A DNA stretch of 64,000 nt, from NCBI RefSeq assembly GCF_002021815.1, contig NZ_CP019952.1, forward strand, positions 837,001-901,000, in the 5' to 3' direction. The DNA comes from Pseudomonas parafulva (GTDB taxonomy: Bacteria > Pseudomonadota > Gammaproteobacteria > Pseudomonadales > Pseudomonadaceae). The notes under the pieces were generated by a model, which ran no database searches, was not told the DNA's origin, and saw nothing but the letters and a program-made list of their open reading frames with translations. This document shows, piece by piece, positions 42,654 to 52,035 of the stretch. Position 1 is the stretch's first letter, and every line of letters begins with the position of its first letter. Both the position numbers and the translations under genes were made by a program.

Positions 42654-44827
42654 GCACATGGGGTTTACCCCTGCGCTGGTCGCAGAGCCTGCAATGGCGG
42701 CGCGGTTTCCATGCCTGGGTGCGGACCGATGGGGTCACCTGGGTGTACATCTTCAAGGTGCTGGCTGCAGCCTTCATCACCTTGTGGCTGGCCATGCGCC
42801 TGGAGTTGCCGCAGCCGCGTACCGCCATGATCACGGTGTTCATCGTCATGCAGCCGCAAAGCGGGCATGTGTTCGCCAAGAGCTTCTACCGGGTGCTGGG
42901 CACCCTGGCCGGCTCTGTGATGATGGTCGCATTGATGGCCGTCTTCCCGCAGAACACCGAACTGTTTCTGCCCAGCCTGGCCGTCTGGGTGGGCCTGTGC
43001 TCGGCAGGCGCCATGCGCTACCGCACCTTCCAGGCGTATGGCTTCGTGCTGGCCGGCTACACCGCGGCGATGATCGGCCTGCCGGTGTTGCAGCACCCCG
43101 ACCAGGCATTCATGGCCGCGGTCTGGCGAGTGCTGGAGATTGCCCTGGGCATCCTGGTGTCCACCTTCGTCAGCGCCGCCATCCTGCCGCAGTCGGCCAG
43201 TGCCGCCATGCGCAACGCCCTGTACCAGCGCTTTGGCGCGTTCGCGGCGGTAGTCGTCGAAGCCTTGCGCGGCGACAGTCAGCGTGAGCGTTTCGAAAGC
43301 AGCAATGTGCGCTTCGTGGCCGAGGCGGTGGGGTTGGAAAGCCTGCGCAACGTCACTGCCTTCGAGGACCCGCACATGCGTCGGCGCAGTGGCCGGCTGG
43401 TGCGCATGAACAGCGAATTCATGGCCATCACCACCCGCTTCAACGCCCTGCACCGTCTGATCGAGCGGCTTCGCGCACGCGGGCCTGTGCAGATCGTCAG
43501 CGCCATCGAGCCTGGCCTGCACACCCTCGTCGACCTGCTCGAACCCTATGTGGGGCGCGCGCTGACCGACGCCGACGCCTTGCGCCTGACCCTCGAGCTC
43601 GGTGCCTACCGCGAAGGGTTGCAGGCCCAGGTCCGCAGCTTGCGCGCCGACTACCTGGCCACCGCGCCCGGCGAAGCCGACCTGCTGGATTTTCACACGG
43701 CGTTCGAGTTGCTCTACCGCTTCGTAGACGAGATGTACAGCTACGCCGAAACCCACGCCTCCCTGGCCGTGCACAACCACGCGCGGGAGCAGTGGGACGA
43801 ACCCTACGTGGCACAGACCAGTACGCTGGTATGCCTGGCAGCCGGGCTGCGTTCGGCGGCGGTGCTGTTGCTGCTGGGCAGCTACTGGCTGATCAGCGAC
43901 TGGCCAAGCGGCGCCATGATGACCTTGATCGCCACGGTCACCGCCGGGCTGTCGGCGGCCTCGCCCAACCCCAAGCGGCTGTCGTTCCAGATGGCCTGCG
44001 GCACGGCGATCGGCGCGGTGGTCGGTTTTTTCGAAACCTTCTTCGTGTTTCCCTGGATCGACGGCTTCCCTTTGCTGTGCATGGTCCTGGCGCCGGTGTT
44101 CGTGCTGGGTGCGTTTCTCTCGTCGCGCCCGGCCTACTCGGGCTACGGCATTGGCCTGCTGGTGTTTTTCGCCATTGGCTCGGTGCCCAACAACCTGACG
44201 GTGTATGACCCGTACAGCTTCATCAACGACTACATCGCCATGGTCGTCGGCATGTTCGTGTGCGCGGCTGCCGGGGCGATCATCCTGCCACCCAATAGCC
44301 GCTGGTTGTGGAGCCGGCTGGAGCAGGCCTTGCGTGAACAAGTGCTGTTTGCCATCAGCGGGCGCCTGCGCGGCATCGGCACGGCTTTCGAAAGCCGCAC
44401 GCGCGACTTGCTGCACCAGGCCTATGGCCTGGCGGCCGGCAAGCCCCAGGTGCAAAGCCAGTTGATGGGCTGGATGTTCAGCGTGCTGGAAATCGGCCAT
44501 GCGGTCATCGAGCTGCGCAAGGAGCAGGCGCGGGCCCCCGTGCACCCGGCCTATGCCGAGTCCCAGCCGTGGCGCCAGGCTATCCGGGTCATGGGCCGTG
44601 CCCTGGCGCGCCTGTTCCTGCAGCCCAGCGTCGGGAATCATGAGCGTGCCCTGGTGGCGGTGGACCATGCCATTTCCCGAGTCCAGGCCACCGACGAGCC
44701 GTTTGCGCGGCACTTCGACACGTCAGTGCTACGCCGTGTGCAGAGCTACCTGCACTTCATCCGCTCGTCCTTGCTCGACCCCCACTCACCGCTTGCGCCA
44801 CCCAAAGGGTTGCCCCATGCCTCGTGA
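42650..44827 (+). CDS. FUSC-family inner-membrane pump (AaeB-like)
   Basis: A 725-residue efflux pump of the aromatic acid exporter family. It has two membrane halves, each with about six TM segments (near residues 30-185: AAAFITLWLAMRLELPQPRTAMITV; near 395-545: SDWPSGAMMTLIATVTAGLSAA), separated by a long cytosolic helical stretch. AaeB relatives export p-hydroxybenzoate-type acids. Overlapped at both ends by operon neighbours. Confidence 0.9.
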   Translation: MSTWGLPLRWSQSLQWRRGFHAWVRTDGVTWVYIFKVLAAAFITLWLAMRLELPQPRTAMITVFIVMQPQSGHVFAKSFYRVLGTLAGSVMMVALMAVFPQNTELFLPSLAVWVGLCSAGAMRYRTFQAYGFVLAGYTAAMIGLPVLQHPDQAFMAAVWRVLEIALGILVSTFVSAAILPQSASAAMRNALYQRFGAFAAVVVEALRGDSQRERFESSNVRFVAEAVGLESLRNVTAFEDPHMRRRSGRLVRMNSEFMAITTRFNALHRLIERLRARGPVQIVSAIEPGLHTLVDLLEPYVGRALTDADALRLTLELGAYREGLQAQVRSLRADYLATAPGEADLLDFHTAFELLYRFVDEMYSYAETHASLAVHNHAREQWDEPYVAQTSTLVCLAAGLRSAAVLLLLGSYWLISDWPSGAMMTLIATVTAGLSAASPNPKRLSFQMACGTAIGAVVGFFETFFVFPWIDGFPLLCMVLAPVFVLGAFLSSRPAYSGYGIGLLVFFAIGSVPNNLTVYDPYSFINDYIAMVVGMFVCAAAGAIILPPNSRWLWSRLEQALREQVLFAISGRLRGIGTAFESRTRDLLHQAYGLAAGKPQVQSQLMGWMFSVLEIGHAVIELRKEQARAPVHPAYAESQPWRQAIRVMGRALARLFLQPSVGNHERALVAVDHAISRVQATDEPFARHFDTSVLRRVQSYLHFIRSSLLDPHSPLAPPKGLPHAS

Positions 44828-45017
44828 AATCGCCTTCCACGGCGTGTACATGCCCACCCTGACCCTGATGTTCCTGTTTGCGCTAGGCCTGGCCTGGGGG
44901 CTTGACCGGTTCATTGCCAGCGTTGATGGCTACCGTTTCTTCTGGCACCCGGCGCTGCTGCGCCTGAGCCTGTTCGTCTGCCTGTTCGGCGCCCCGGCGC
45001 TGTCGCTCTACTGGTGA
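44817..45017 (+). CDS. AaeX-like DUF1656 membrane peptide
   Basis: A 66-residue protein with two hydrophobic segments (TLTLMFLFALGLAWGLDRFI, LLRLSLFVCLFGAPALSLYW) and the DUF1656 start MPREIAFHGVYMP. It is equivalent to E. coli AaeX, always encoded between pump and adaptor. The start lies 11 bases inside the FUSC gene, so translation is coupled. Its role in the complex is not known. Confidence 0.88.
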   Translation: MPREIAFHGVYMPTLTLMFLFALGLAWGLDRFIASVDGYRFFWHPALLRLSLFVCLFGAPALSLYW

Positions 45018-45027
45018 GAATCCTTCG

Positions 45028-45882
45028 ATGAAAAAGTTCTTCAGCCTTGTCGCCACGTTGCTGGTCCTGACGGCCGCCGTGGTGATCGGTCGTCAGCTGT
45101 GGCTGCATTACATGACCACCCCCTGGACCCGGGATGGCCGGGTACGCGCCGACATCATCAACGTGGCGGCCGATGTGCCTGGCTACGTGGTCGATGTGCC
45201 GGTCAAGGACAACCAGCGGGTCAGCAAGGGCGACCTGTTGATCCAGATCGATCCGGAACACTACCGTTTGGCGGTCGAACAGGCCAAGGCCCTGGTCGCC
45301 GCCCGCAAGGCCACCTGGGAAATGCGCCGGGTCAATGCCAGGCGCCGTGCCGACCTGGACAACCTGGTGATCTCCAAGGAAAACCGCGACGATGCCAGCA
45401 ACATTGCCAGCGCTGCTCTGGCCGACTACCAGCAGGCCCAGGCGGCCCTGGCGGCCGCCGAATTGAACCTCAAACGTACCCGGATCGTGGCCACGGTCGA
45501 TGGCTATGTGACCAACCTGAACGTTCACAAGGGCGATTACGCACGCACCGGCGAGGCGGTGATGGCGGTGGTCGATGAGGCGTCATTCTGGGTGTACGGG
45601 TTTTTTGAAGAAACCAAGTTGCCCCATGTGAAGGTAGGCGACCCTGCCGAACTGCAGATGATGAGCGGGGAACGCTTGCAGGGCCATGTGGAGAGCATCG
45701 CCCGGGGCATCTACGACCGCGACAACCCCCAGAGCCGCGAGCTGATTGCCGATGTGAACCCCACCTTCAACTGGGTGCGCCTGGCCCAGCGGGTGCCTGT
45801 GCGCATCCATATCGACCAGGTGCCCGAAGGCTTCTTCCTGGCAGCGGGGACTACCTGTACGGTGGTGGTCGATCCGCAGTGA
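45028..45882 (+). CDS. HlyD-family membrane fusion protein (AaeA-like)
   Basis: A 284-residue periplasmic adaptor. N-terminal anchor (LVATLLVLTAAVVIGRQLW), then a biotinyl-lipoyl half (TPWTRDGRVRADIINVAADVPGYVVDVPV in two blocks), a short helical hairpin, the second half (RIVATVDGYVTNLNVHKGDYA) and the beta-barrel (FWVYGFFEETKL). The TPWTRDGRVRA motif is typical of AaeA. Last gene of the operon; a palindromic repeat cluster follows. Confidence 0.92.
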   Translation: MKKFFSLVATLLVLTAAVVIGRQLWLHYMTTPWTRDGRVRADIINVAADVPGYVVDVPVKDNQRVSKGDLLIQIDPEHYRLAVEQAKALVAARKATWEMRRVNARRRADLDNLVISKENRDDASNIASAALADYQQAQAALAAAELNLKRTRIVATVDGYVTNLNVHKGDYARTGEAVMAVVDEASFWVYGFFEETKLPHVKVGDPAELQMMSGERLQGHVESIARGIYDRDNPQSRELIADVNPTFNWVRLAQRVPVRIHIDQVPEGFFLAAGTTCTVVVDPQ

Positions 45883-45919
45883 AGCACTCGGCGGCCTGAC
45901 ACTGCGGCACGTTACCCCT

Positions 45920-45961
45920 GTAGGAGCGGCCTCGTGCCGCGATGGGCCACAGCACGGCCCC
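45920..45961 (+). repeat. Dispersed palindromic repeat, copy A
   Basis: A 42-base unit beginning GTAGGAGCGGCCTCGTGCCG and ending GGCCCC. It matches copy B over its full length with only a few changes, and is a common intergenic element type in P. putida-group genomes. It lies 37 bases past the AaeA-like gene. Confidence 0.75.
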
Positions 45962-46062
45962 GGCAAGCCTGCTCCTTGGCCCTGTATCGACTGAGATAGC
46001 GGGCCCTGGACTTTGCAAAAGCAACTGCCTAGTGCCACCTTTGGAGGCTAGTCGATTTCCGG

Positions 46063-46104
46063 GTAGGAGCGGTCTCGTGCCGCGATGGGCCGCGCAGCGG
46101 CCCC
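46063..46104 (+). repeat. Dispersed palindromic repeat, copy B
   Basis: A 42-base unit beginning GTAGGAGCGGTCTCGTGCCG, same orientation as copy A. It forms a large inverted pair with copy C, 29 bases apart, able to fold a long stem. The 46062-46205 stretch otherwise holds no gene. Confidence 0.8.
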
Positions 46105-46133
46105 AAGATTTCAGCTTCGCAGCAAATATTCCT

Positions 46134-46175
46134 GGGGCCGCTGCGCGACCCATCGCGGTACAAGACCGCTCCTAC
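46134..46175 (-). repeat. Dispersed palindromic repeat, copy C (inverted)
   Basis: The reverse complement of copy B with a handful of changes (begins GGGGCCGCTGCGCGACCCAT on the plus strand). It lies 31 bases past the stop of the minus-strand uspA gene, so the B-C stem may end that transcript. The 323-base gap 45883-46205 consists mainly of these three copies. Confidence 0.8.
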
Positions 46176-46205
46176 AGGTCCCGCATTTACCTGATGTTCA
46201 GCTTC

Positions 46206-46664
46206 TCAAGCGCTACGTTCAGCCGCCCCGACCAGCACCGGCACCTGGGCCTGATCGATCACCTTGGCACTGATCGAGGGGTCCAGCAGTCGCCCCAGCC
46301 GCGACAGATGACGGTGCCCCATGATGATCAGTTCACATTCCAGTGCCTGTGCCCTGGCCACGATGACCTCCACAGGCTGACCGGCCACCATGCAGCCCTG
46401 GCAGGCGAAGCCTGCCTGCTGCAAGGCACGGACCGCCTCGCCCAGGGCATGATCGGCCTGTTGCTGTTCCTCGCACGCGGCAGGGTACTGCGCTTGTTCG
46501 TCGGCCGTGTAGGGCGCCGGTTGTTCGTGCACGGCAAAGGTGGCATCGATGGCCAGCAGTACATGCAAGGTATGGTCTTCAGGGCGACACCAGCGGCGGG
46601 CCAGGGCGAGCAGCGCTTGAGTGGCAGGGGAGGCGTCGATGGCAATGAGCACGGGGCTGGGCAT
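46206..46664 (-). CDS. Universal stress protein (UspA family)
   Basis: A 152-residue UspA-fold protein: MPSPVLIAIDASPATQALL, the helix DHALGEAVRALQQAGF, the strand ECELIIMGHRHLSRLGRLLDPSISAKVI and PVLV at the end. The ATP-loop glycines of G-2x-G-9x-G(S/T) are altered (GHRHLSRLGRLLDPSIS), so ATP binding is uncertain. The ATG follows AAAGGA. It is divergent from the LysR gene. Confidence 0.88.
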   Translation of the reverse strand: MPSPVLIAIDASPATQALLALARRWCRPEDHTLHVLLAIDATFAVHEQPAPYTADEQAQYPAACEEQQQADHALGEAVRALQQAGFACQGCMVAGQPVEVIVARAQALECELIIMGHRHLSRLGRLLDPSISAKVIDQAQVPVLVGAAERSA

Positions 46665-46845
46665 GCGGGATCCTTTATCGTGAGTGGTGGCTCGTCTTCC
46701 GGCATGGGGCCGAACCTGCTGCTGCCATTCTCGACCTCACCTGGACTGCGAATAAAGGCCCTGCCACGCACGAGCACATTGCGTCGGGCGCAATCGAGCA
46801 ACCTGCTAACATCGCCGTTTCCCAACGTCGTCTCGGAAAACGGCC

Positions 46846-47751
46846 ATGCAACTCCCTGACATGAACCTGCTGGTCGCCCTCGACGTGCTGCTCGATGAAG
46901 GCAGCGTGGTAGGCGCGGCACAACGCATGAACCTCAGCCCAGCCGCCATGAGCCGCACGCTGGGGCGCATACGCGAGGCCATGGGCGACCCCATCCTGGT
47001 GCGCGCCGGTCGCCGGCTGGTGCCAACGCCACGGGCCCTGGCCCTGCGCGAGCAGGTGCATGGCCTGGTTGAGCAGGCCGGGCAGGTGTTTCGCAGCCGT
47101 GAAGGCGTCGATCTGTCCAAGCTGCACCGTGCCTTCAACGTGCGTACCAACGATTTGTTCATCGCCCTCTACGGGGCCAAGCTGCTGCGCATGATGCTGG
47201 CCGACGCGCCCAATACCGTGTTGCGTTTCGTGCCCGAAGGCAGCAGTGACGACGATGCCATGTTGCGCAACGGCCACATCGACCTGATCGTCAGCTCCTC
47301 CGTGGAGCTGGGGCCGGAGATCAAGGTGCAGAGTTTGTTCAGCACCTATTTCGTCGGCTTGGCGCGCATGGAACATCCGGTCTTCGACCAGGACATCACC
47401 CCACAACGCTTCGCCGCGTTCCCACAGATCAGCGTGTCGCGTCGCGGCCGTGCCAACGGTCCGATCGATGTGGCCCTGGCCAACCATCGGGTGGAGCGCC
47501 GGGTGGCGCTGATCACCACCAGCTTTCACTCGGCGATGTTCTCGTTACCCGATTCGGACCTGATCCTGCCGATTCCAGCCAACATCCTGAACAGTGTCCA
47601 GCGCCTAAAGCTGCCCCTGCGCGCCTTCGAGATTCCCGTACCGCTTGAAAAAGTGAACGTGATGCAGGCCTGGCACCCACGTTTCGACAACGACCCGGCC
47701 CACCAGTGGCTGCGTCAGACGATCAAGGCGTGTACCCGAAGCGATCCCTGA
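46846..47751 (+). CDS. LysR-family regulator of the EmrAB-type system (putative)
   Basis: A 301-residue LTTR of the NodD/LinR-like subgroup: HTH at 5-65 (MNLLVALDVLLDEGSVVGAAQRM, LSPAAMSRTLGRIREAMGDPILVRAGRRLVPTPRA), then DLSKLHRAFNVRTNDLF and the effector domain. It lies 115 bases before the DHA2 efflux operon, in the same direction, and is its likely regulator. The effector is unknown. Confidence 0.88.
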   Translation: MQLPDMNLLVALDVLLDEGSVVGAAQRMNLSPAAMSRTLGRIREAMGDPILVRAGRRLVPTPRALALREQVHGLVEQAGQVFRSREGVDLSKLHRAFNVRTNDLFIALYGAKLLRMMLADAPNTVLRFVPEGSSDDDAMLRNGHIDLIVSSSVELGPEIKVQSLFSTYFVGLARMEHPVFDQDITPQRFAAFPQISVSRRGRANGPIDVALANHRVERRVALITTSFHSAMFSLPDSDLILPIPANILNSVQRLKLPLRAFEIPVPLEKVNVMQAWHPRFDNDPAHQWLRQTIKACTRSDP

Positions 47752-47866
47752 ACAGGCCATCGTTGCGTTTGGCGCAATATAAAACTGCCAATAATTCAGT
47801 TTTCGTCAGCATTTACCCTGCCTAAAATCGCTCCAGTCGTAAAAGTGTTGCTGGAGATGTCTCTAA

Positions 47867-49408
47867 ATGAATGCCGTTTCTGCCCCTGCTAGCGGGCTGG
47901 CTGCCACGCCTGCATCGACCGCCCCTGCACAGGGCGCGTTCGGCCTGCAGGTGGTGGTCGGGCTGTTCGGCGTGTTGCTGGCGGTGCTGTGTGCGGGCCT
48001 CAACGAGTCCGTGACCAAGATTTCCCTGGCCGATATCCGCGGGGCCATGGCTATCGGTGCCGATGAGGGGGCCTGGCTGCTGGCGGTGTACAGCGCAGCC
48101 TCCGTCTCGGCAATGGCCTTCTCGCCCTGGTTGGCGACCACCTTTTCCCTGCGGCGCTTCACCCTGGCAGCCATCGGTGCCTTCGCAGTGCTGGGTCTGC
48201 TGCAACCCTTCGCCCCCAACCTGCACAGCCTGATGCTGCTGCGGGTGCTGCAAGGGCTTGCCTCGGGGGCACTGCCGCCGATGCTGATGAGCGTGGCGCT
48301 GCGCTTCCTGCCCCCTGGCATCAAGGTCTACGGCCTGGCGTGCTATGCCTTGACTGCCACCTTCGGCCCCAACCTGGGTACACCGTTGGCCGGCTTGTGG
48401 ACCGAATACGTCGGCTGGCGCTGGGCGTTCTGGCAGATCATCCTGCCGTCGCTGGTGGCCGGTGGCTGCGTGGCGTGGGGGCTGCCGCAGGACCCATTGC
48501 GCCTGGAGCGTTTCAGGCAGTTCGACTGGCGTGGTGTGCTGCTTGGGTTACCGGCGATCTGCGGTATCGTGCTGGGGTTGTCTTTGGGTGATCGCTGGGG
48601 CTGGTTCGATTCGCCGTTGATCTGCTGGCTGCTGGGCGGTGGGCTGCTGTTGTTGGTGCTGTTCATGTTCAACGAGTGGTCCGAGCCCTTGCCGTTTTTC
48701 CAGCTGCGCTTGCTGGGCCGGCGTAACCTGGCCTTTGCCCTGTTGACCGTCGCGGGCGTGCTCATCGTCCTCTCGGGTGTGGGTAGTTTGCCGTCCGCCT
48801 ACCTGGCACAGCTCCAGGGCTACCGGCCCGCCCAGACCAGCCCGCTGATGCTGCTGGTGGCGATGCCACAATTGATCGCCCTGCCGCTGACCGCCGCGCT
48901 TTGCAATATCCGCGCAGTCGACTGTCGCTGGGTGCTGGGCATCGGCCTGGGGATGCTGGCCGCCTCCTGCATCGGCAGCAGCCTGCTCACCAGCCAGTGG
49001 ATTCGCACCGATTTCTACCCGTTCTACCTGTTGCAGGTGTTCGGCCAGCCGATGGCGGTGCTGCCGTTGCTGATGCTCTCGACCACGGGCATGAGCCCCC
49101 AGGAAGGCCCCTTCGCCTCGGCCTGGTTCAACACCGTCAAGGGCTTGTCCGCCGTCGTGGCGGGCGGGCTGCTCGATGCCCTGGGCACGCTGCGCCGGCA
49201 TTTCCATTCCAATCACCTGGTCGACAGCCTGGGCAATGCCCCGTTGCTGGACGACCACGCTGCCAGCCTTGCCAGGCGCATCCATGACCAGGCGCTGGTA
49301 CTGACCTCGGCCGACCTCTACCTGGTCCTGGCCGTAATCGCCGTAGCCCTGATCTGCCTGATTCCTGTCATGCCCACCCGGGTTTATCCACCGCGTGCGG
49401 TGGCCTGA
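47867..49408 (+). CDS. MFS efflux pump, DHA2 (EmrB-like) family
   Basis: A 513-residue, 14-TM proton antiporter (GLFGVLLAVLCAGLNESVTKISLADI; GADEGAWLLAVYSAASVSAMAF; LRVLQGLASGALPPMLMSVALRF as motif C-like part; ALTATFGPNLGTPLAGLWTEYVGWRWAFW). The ATG follows GGAGATG. It is first of three genes making a tripartite EmrAB-type system, which in P. putida corresponds to a described MFS multidrug set. The substrates here are not known. Confidence 0.9.
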   Translation: MNAVSAPASGLAATPASTAPAQGAFGLQVVVGLFGVLLAVLCAGLNESVTKISLADIRGAMAIGADEGAWLLAVYSAASVSAMAFSPWLATTFSLRRFTLAAIGAFAVLGLLQPFAPNLHSLMLLRVLQGLASGALPPMLMSVALRFLPPGIKVYGLACYALTATFGPNLGTPLAGLWTEYVGWRWAFWQIILPSLVAGGCVAWGLPQDPLRLERFRQFDWRGVLLGLPAICGIVLGLSLGDRWGWFDSPLICWLLGGGLLLLVLFMFNEWSEPLPFFQLRLLGRRNLAFALLTVAGVLIVLSGVGSLPSAYLAQLQGYRPAQTSPLMLLVAMPQLIALPLTAALCNIRAVDCRWVLGIGLGMLAASCIGSSLLTSQWIRTDFYPFYLLQVFGQPMAVLPLLMLSTTGMSPQEGPFASAWFNTVKGLSAVVAGGLLDALGTLRRHFHSNHLVDSLGNAPLLDDHAASLARRIHDQALVLTSADLYLVLAVIAVALICLIPVMPTRVYPPRAVA

Positions 49409-49435
49409 CCCCTGTCTGAATTCGAGAAACGCCAA

Positions 49436-50509
49436 ATGACCACCCACCGTAAAACCCTGTTCATCGGCGCTGTGCTGGCCGTGGCCGTGCTGGCCGCCCT
49501 CGTCGGTCCCTGGCTGCTGGGCAGCGACCACCGGCAGAGCACCAACGACGCCTACGTGACCGCCGACTACACCGTGGTCGCGCCCAAGGTCGCCGGCTTC
49601 ATCACCCAGGTGCTGGTCGAGGACAACCAGCAAGTCAAGGCCGGCCAACTGCTGGCCACCATCGATGCCCGCGACTACCAGGCTGCCCTGGACGCTGCCC
49701 AGGCGCAGCTGCTAGTGGCCCAGGCCCAGAGCACCGATGCCCGTGCCACCCTCGACCGCCAGGACGCGCTGATTGCTCAGGCCCAGGCAGCGGTGAAAGC
49801 CGCCGAGGCCGAGGCGGCGTTCGCCGATCATGAAGTTCGCCGCTACGGACGCCTGGCCGAGCAGGGCGCCGGTACCGTGCAAAACGCCCAGCAGGCACGC
49901 AGCGCCGTGGATCAGGCCCGTGCTCGCCTGGCCAATGCCCGTGCAGCTTCGGTAGCTGCGCGCAAGCAGGTGGACATCCTCGCCGCTCAGGTCGCCAGCG
50001 CCGATGGCCAGCTCAAGCGCGCCGAAGCCGGGGTGGAAAAGGCCCGGCTGGACCTCTCCTATACCCGCATCACGGCGCCGGTGGACGGTATGGTCGGTGA
50101 ACGCGCGTTGCGCATCGGGGCCTATGTCAACCCCGGGGCGCGGCTGTTGTCGGTGGTGCCCCTGCAGCAGGCCTATGTGGTAGGCAACTTCCAGGAAACC
50201 CAATTGACCCACGTGCAGCCCGGTCAGCCGGTCAGCATCAGCGTCGATACCTTTGCCGATGAACGACTCCATGGGCACGTCGAAAGCATCGCTCCGGCCA
50301 CGGGGGTGACGTTCGCCGCGGTGAAGCCGGACAACGCCACCGGCAATTTCACCAAGGTGGTGCAGCGCATCCCGGTGAAGATCGTCTTCGATGACGGGCA
50401 GCCGTTGTTGACGCGCTTGCGTGTGGGCATGTCGGTCGAAGCGATCATCGACACGACCAGCGATACCCAAGGCGATAAGCTGGCCGGTAGCGAGGTGACG
50501 GCCCGATGA
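49436..50509 (+). CDS. HlyD-family membrane fusion protein (EmrA-like)
   Basis: A 357-residue periplasmic adaptor: anchor (AVLAVAVLAALVGPWLL), lipoyl half with STNDAYVTADYTVVAPKVAGFI, a long alpha-hairpin (ALDAAQAQLLVAQAQSTDARA...), second lipoyl half (SYTRITAPVDGMVGERALRIG) and beta-barrel (AYVVGNFQETQLTHVQPGQPV). It pairs with the DHA2 pump 27 bases upstream and overlaps the OM channel gene by four bases (ATGA at 50506). Confidence 0.93.
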   Translation: MTTHRKTLFIGAVLAVAVLAALVGPWLLGSDHRQSTNDAYVTADYTVVAPKVAGFITQVLVEDNQQVKAGQLLATIDARDYQAALDAAQAQLLVAQAQSTDARATLDRQDALIAQAQAAVKAAEAEAAFADHEVRRYGRLAEQGAGTVQNAQQARSAVDQARARLANARAASVAARKQVDILAAQVASADGQLKRAEAGVEKARLDLSYTRITAPVDGMVGERALRIGAYVNPGARLLSVVPLQQAYVVGNFQETQLTHVQPGQPVSISVDTFADERLHGHVESIAPATGVTFAAVKPDNATGNFTKVVQRIPVKIVFDDGQPLLTRLRVGMSVEAIIDTTSDTQGDKLAGSEVTAR

Positions 50510-52014
50510 ACATCACCTACGCGCAGAGCCCTGCACCCGCCGGCCCACAGGCAGCCCGTTCATCGCGGCCCATCACGCGTTTGGGGGGCAAGGCCCCTGC
50601 GGCCATAATGCTCGCTGCACTGCTCACGGGCTGTACCCTTGGCCCTGACTTCCAGCAGCCCGATACCCACGCGCCCCAGCAGTGGGACCAATTGGAGGGT
50701 GAGCACGCGCCCAGCCAACCTGTGGCCGAGCCCATGCAGTTGCGCTGGTGGGACAGCTTTCACGACCCACGGCTCAGCGCACTGATCGAACAGGTCGCCG
50801 CGCGCAACCTTGATCTGCAGATCGCCAGTGCCCGCTTGCTGCAAAGCCGTGCGCTGCGCAGCACCGTGGCCGCCGACCAGCAGCCGTCGGTGGACGCCAA
50901 TGCCGGCTACAGCCGTGCCCGCAACAGCGCCGAAGGGCTCAGCGACCCCTCCGGCAACGCGGGCAAATCGGCTTTCAACCTGTGGCAGGGTGACTTGGTA
51001 GCAGGTTGGGAGCTGGATGTCTGGGGACGTGTGCGGCGTCAGGTCGAAGCAGCCGACGCCAGTGTCGAGGTGGCCGAGAACGACCGAAACGGCGTCCTGC
51101 TGGCCCTGCTCGCCGAAACGGCCGGTGATTACATCCAGCTGCGCGCGGTGCAGCATACGTTGCAGGTGACCGAGGACAACCTCAAGGTCGCGCGGCACAG
51201 CCTGAAGTTGTCCGAAGACCGTCAGGCCGAAGGCGTGGCCACCCGGCTCGACGTGGCCCAGGCCAACGCCCAGGTCGCCTTGATCGAGTCGCGCCTGCCC
51301 ACTTTGCAGGCGCGCCGTGACGATCTGATCAATGCCTTGAGCCTGCTGGCGGCCGAGCCCCCACGCAGCCTGCAGGGCAGCTTGCTGCAAGCCGGTGAGC
51401 TGCCCGCCCCGCAGCAGACGTTCGCCATCGGCGTGCCGTCGGAGCTGGCCGAGCGTCGTCCGGACATTCGCCAGGCCCAGGCGCGCCTGCATGCTGCCAC
51501 GGCCAGCATCGGCGTGGCCAAGGCTGATTTTTATCCACGTATCCGGCTGTCTGGCAACGTGGGTTTCCAGGCCATGCAGCTGGCTGACTTCGGTGCTTGG
51601 GATGCTCGCCGCTTCGCCTTCGGGCCGCAGCTGTCGCTGCCGATTTTCGAAGGCGGTCGCCTCAAGGGCACCTTGGCCCTGCGCCAGGCGCAGCAGCAGG
51701 AAGCGGCCCTGAACTACCGCAAGGTGGTGCTGGGGGCCTGGCATGAAATCGATGATGTGCTGCGCCTGTACAACGCCAGCCAGCTGCGTCGCGATCGCCT
51801 CGCCGAAGCCGTGCGCCAGAACCGCATCGCCCTGGAAACGGCCCAGCGTCAATACGTGGAAGGCGCGGTGGATTTTCTCAATGTACTGACCGTGCAGTCG
51901 GCCTTGCTGGCCAGCGAAGAGCAGTGGATCGACAGCGCTGCCGCGGTATCCCAGGCGCTCGTGGGGCTGTACAAAGCGCTCGGCGGTGGGTGGCAGGCAT
52001 TCGACAAGGTCTGA
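50506..52014 (+). CDS. NodT-type outer-membrane efflux lipoprotein (second export system)
   Basis: A 502-residue TolC-like lipoprotein; the lipobox is LLTGC at about residue 43 after an unusually long polar N-region (MNITYAQSPAPAGPQAARS...). A shorter start at ATG 50608 (residue 35, MLAALLTGC) would leave too short a signal, so the overlapping start is kept. OEP repeats include LVAGWELDVWGRVRRQVEAA and FGPQLSLPIFEGGRLKGTLALRQAQ. It completes the tripartite exporter. Confidence 0.9.
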   Translation: MNITYAQSPAPAGPQAARSSRPITRLGGKAPAAIMLAALLTGCTLGPDFQQPDTHAPQQWDQLEGEHAPSQPVAEPMQLRWWDSFHDPRLSALIEQVAARNLDLQIASARLLQSRALRSTVAADQQPSVDANAGYSRARNSAEGLSDPSGNAGKSAFNLWQGDLVAGWELDVWGRVRRQVEAADASVEVAENDRNGVLLALLAETAGDYIQLRAVQHTLQVTEDNLKVARHSLKLSEDRQAEGVATRLDVAQANAQVALIESRLPTLQARRDDLINALSLLAAEPPRSLQGSLLQAGELPAPQQTFAIGVPSELAERRPDIRQAQARLHAATASIGVAKADFYPRIRLSGNVGFQAMQLADFGAWDARRFAFGPQLSLPIFEGGRLKGTLALRQAQQQEAALNYRKVVLGAWHEIDDVLRLYNASQLRRDRLAEAVRQNRIALETAQRQYVEGAVDFLNVLTVQSALLASEEQWIDSAAAVSQALVGLYKALGGGWQAFDKV

Positions 52015-52035
52015 ACGCGTAGGCTCGTGACCGGC

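Noticed and set aside
45920..46175. CRISPR array
   Set aside because: Three units only, one inverted, with irregular spacing and no cas genes.
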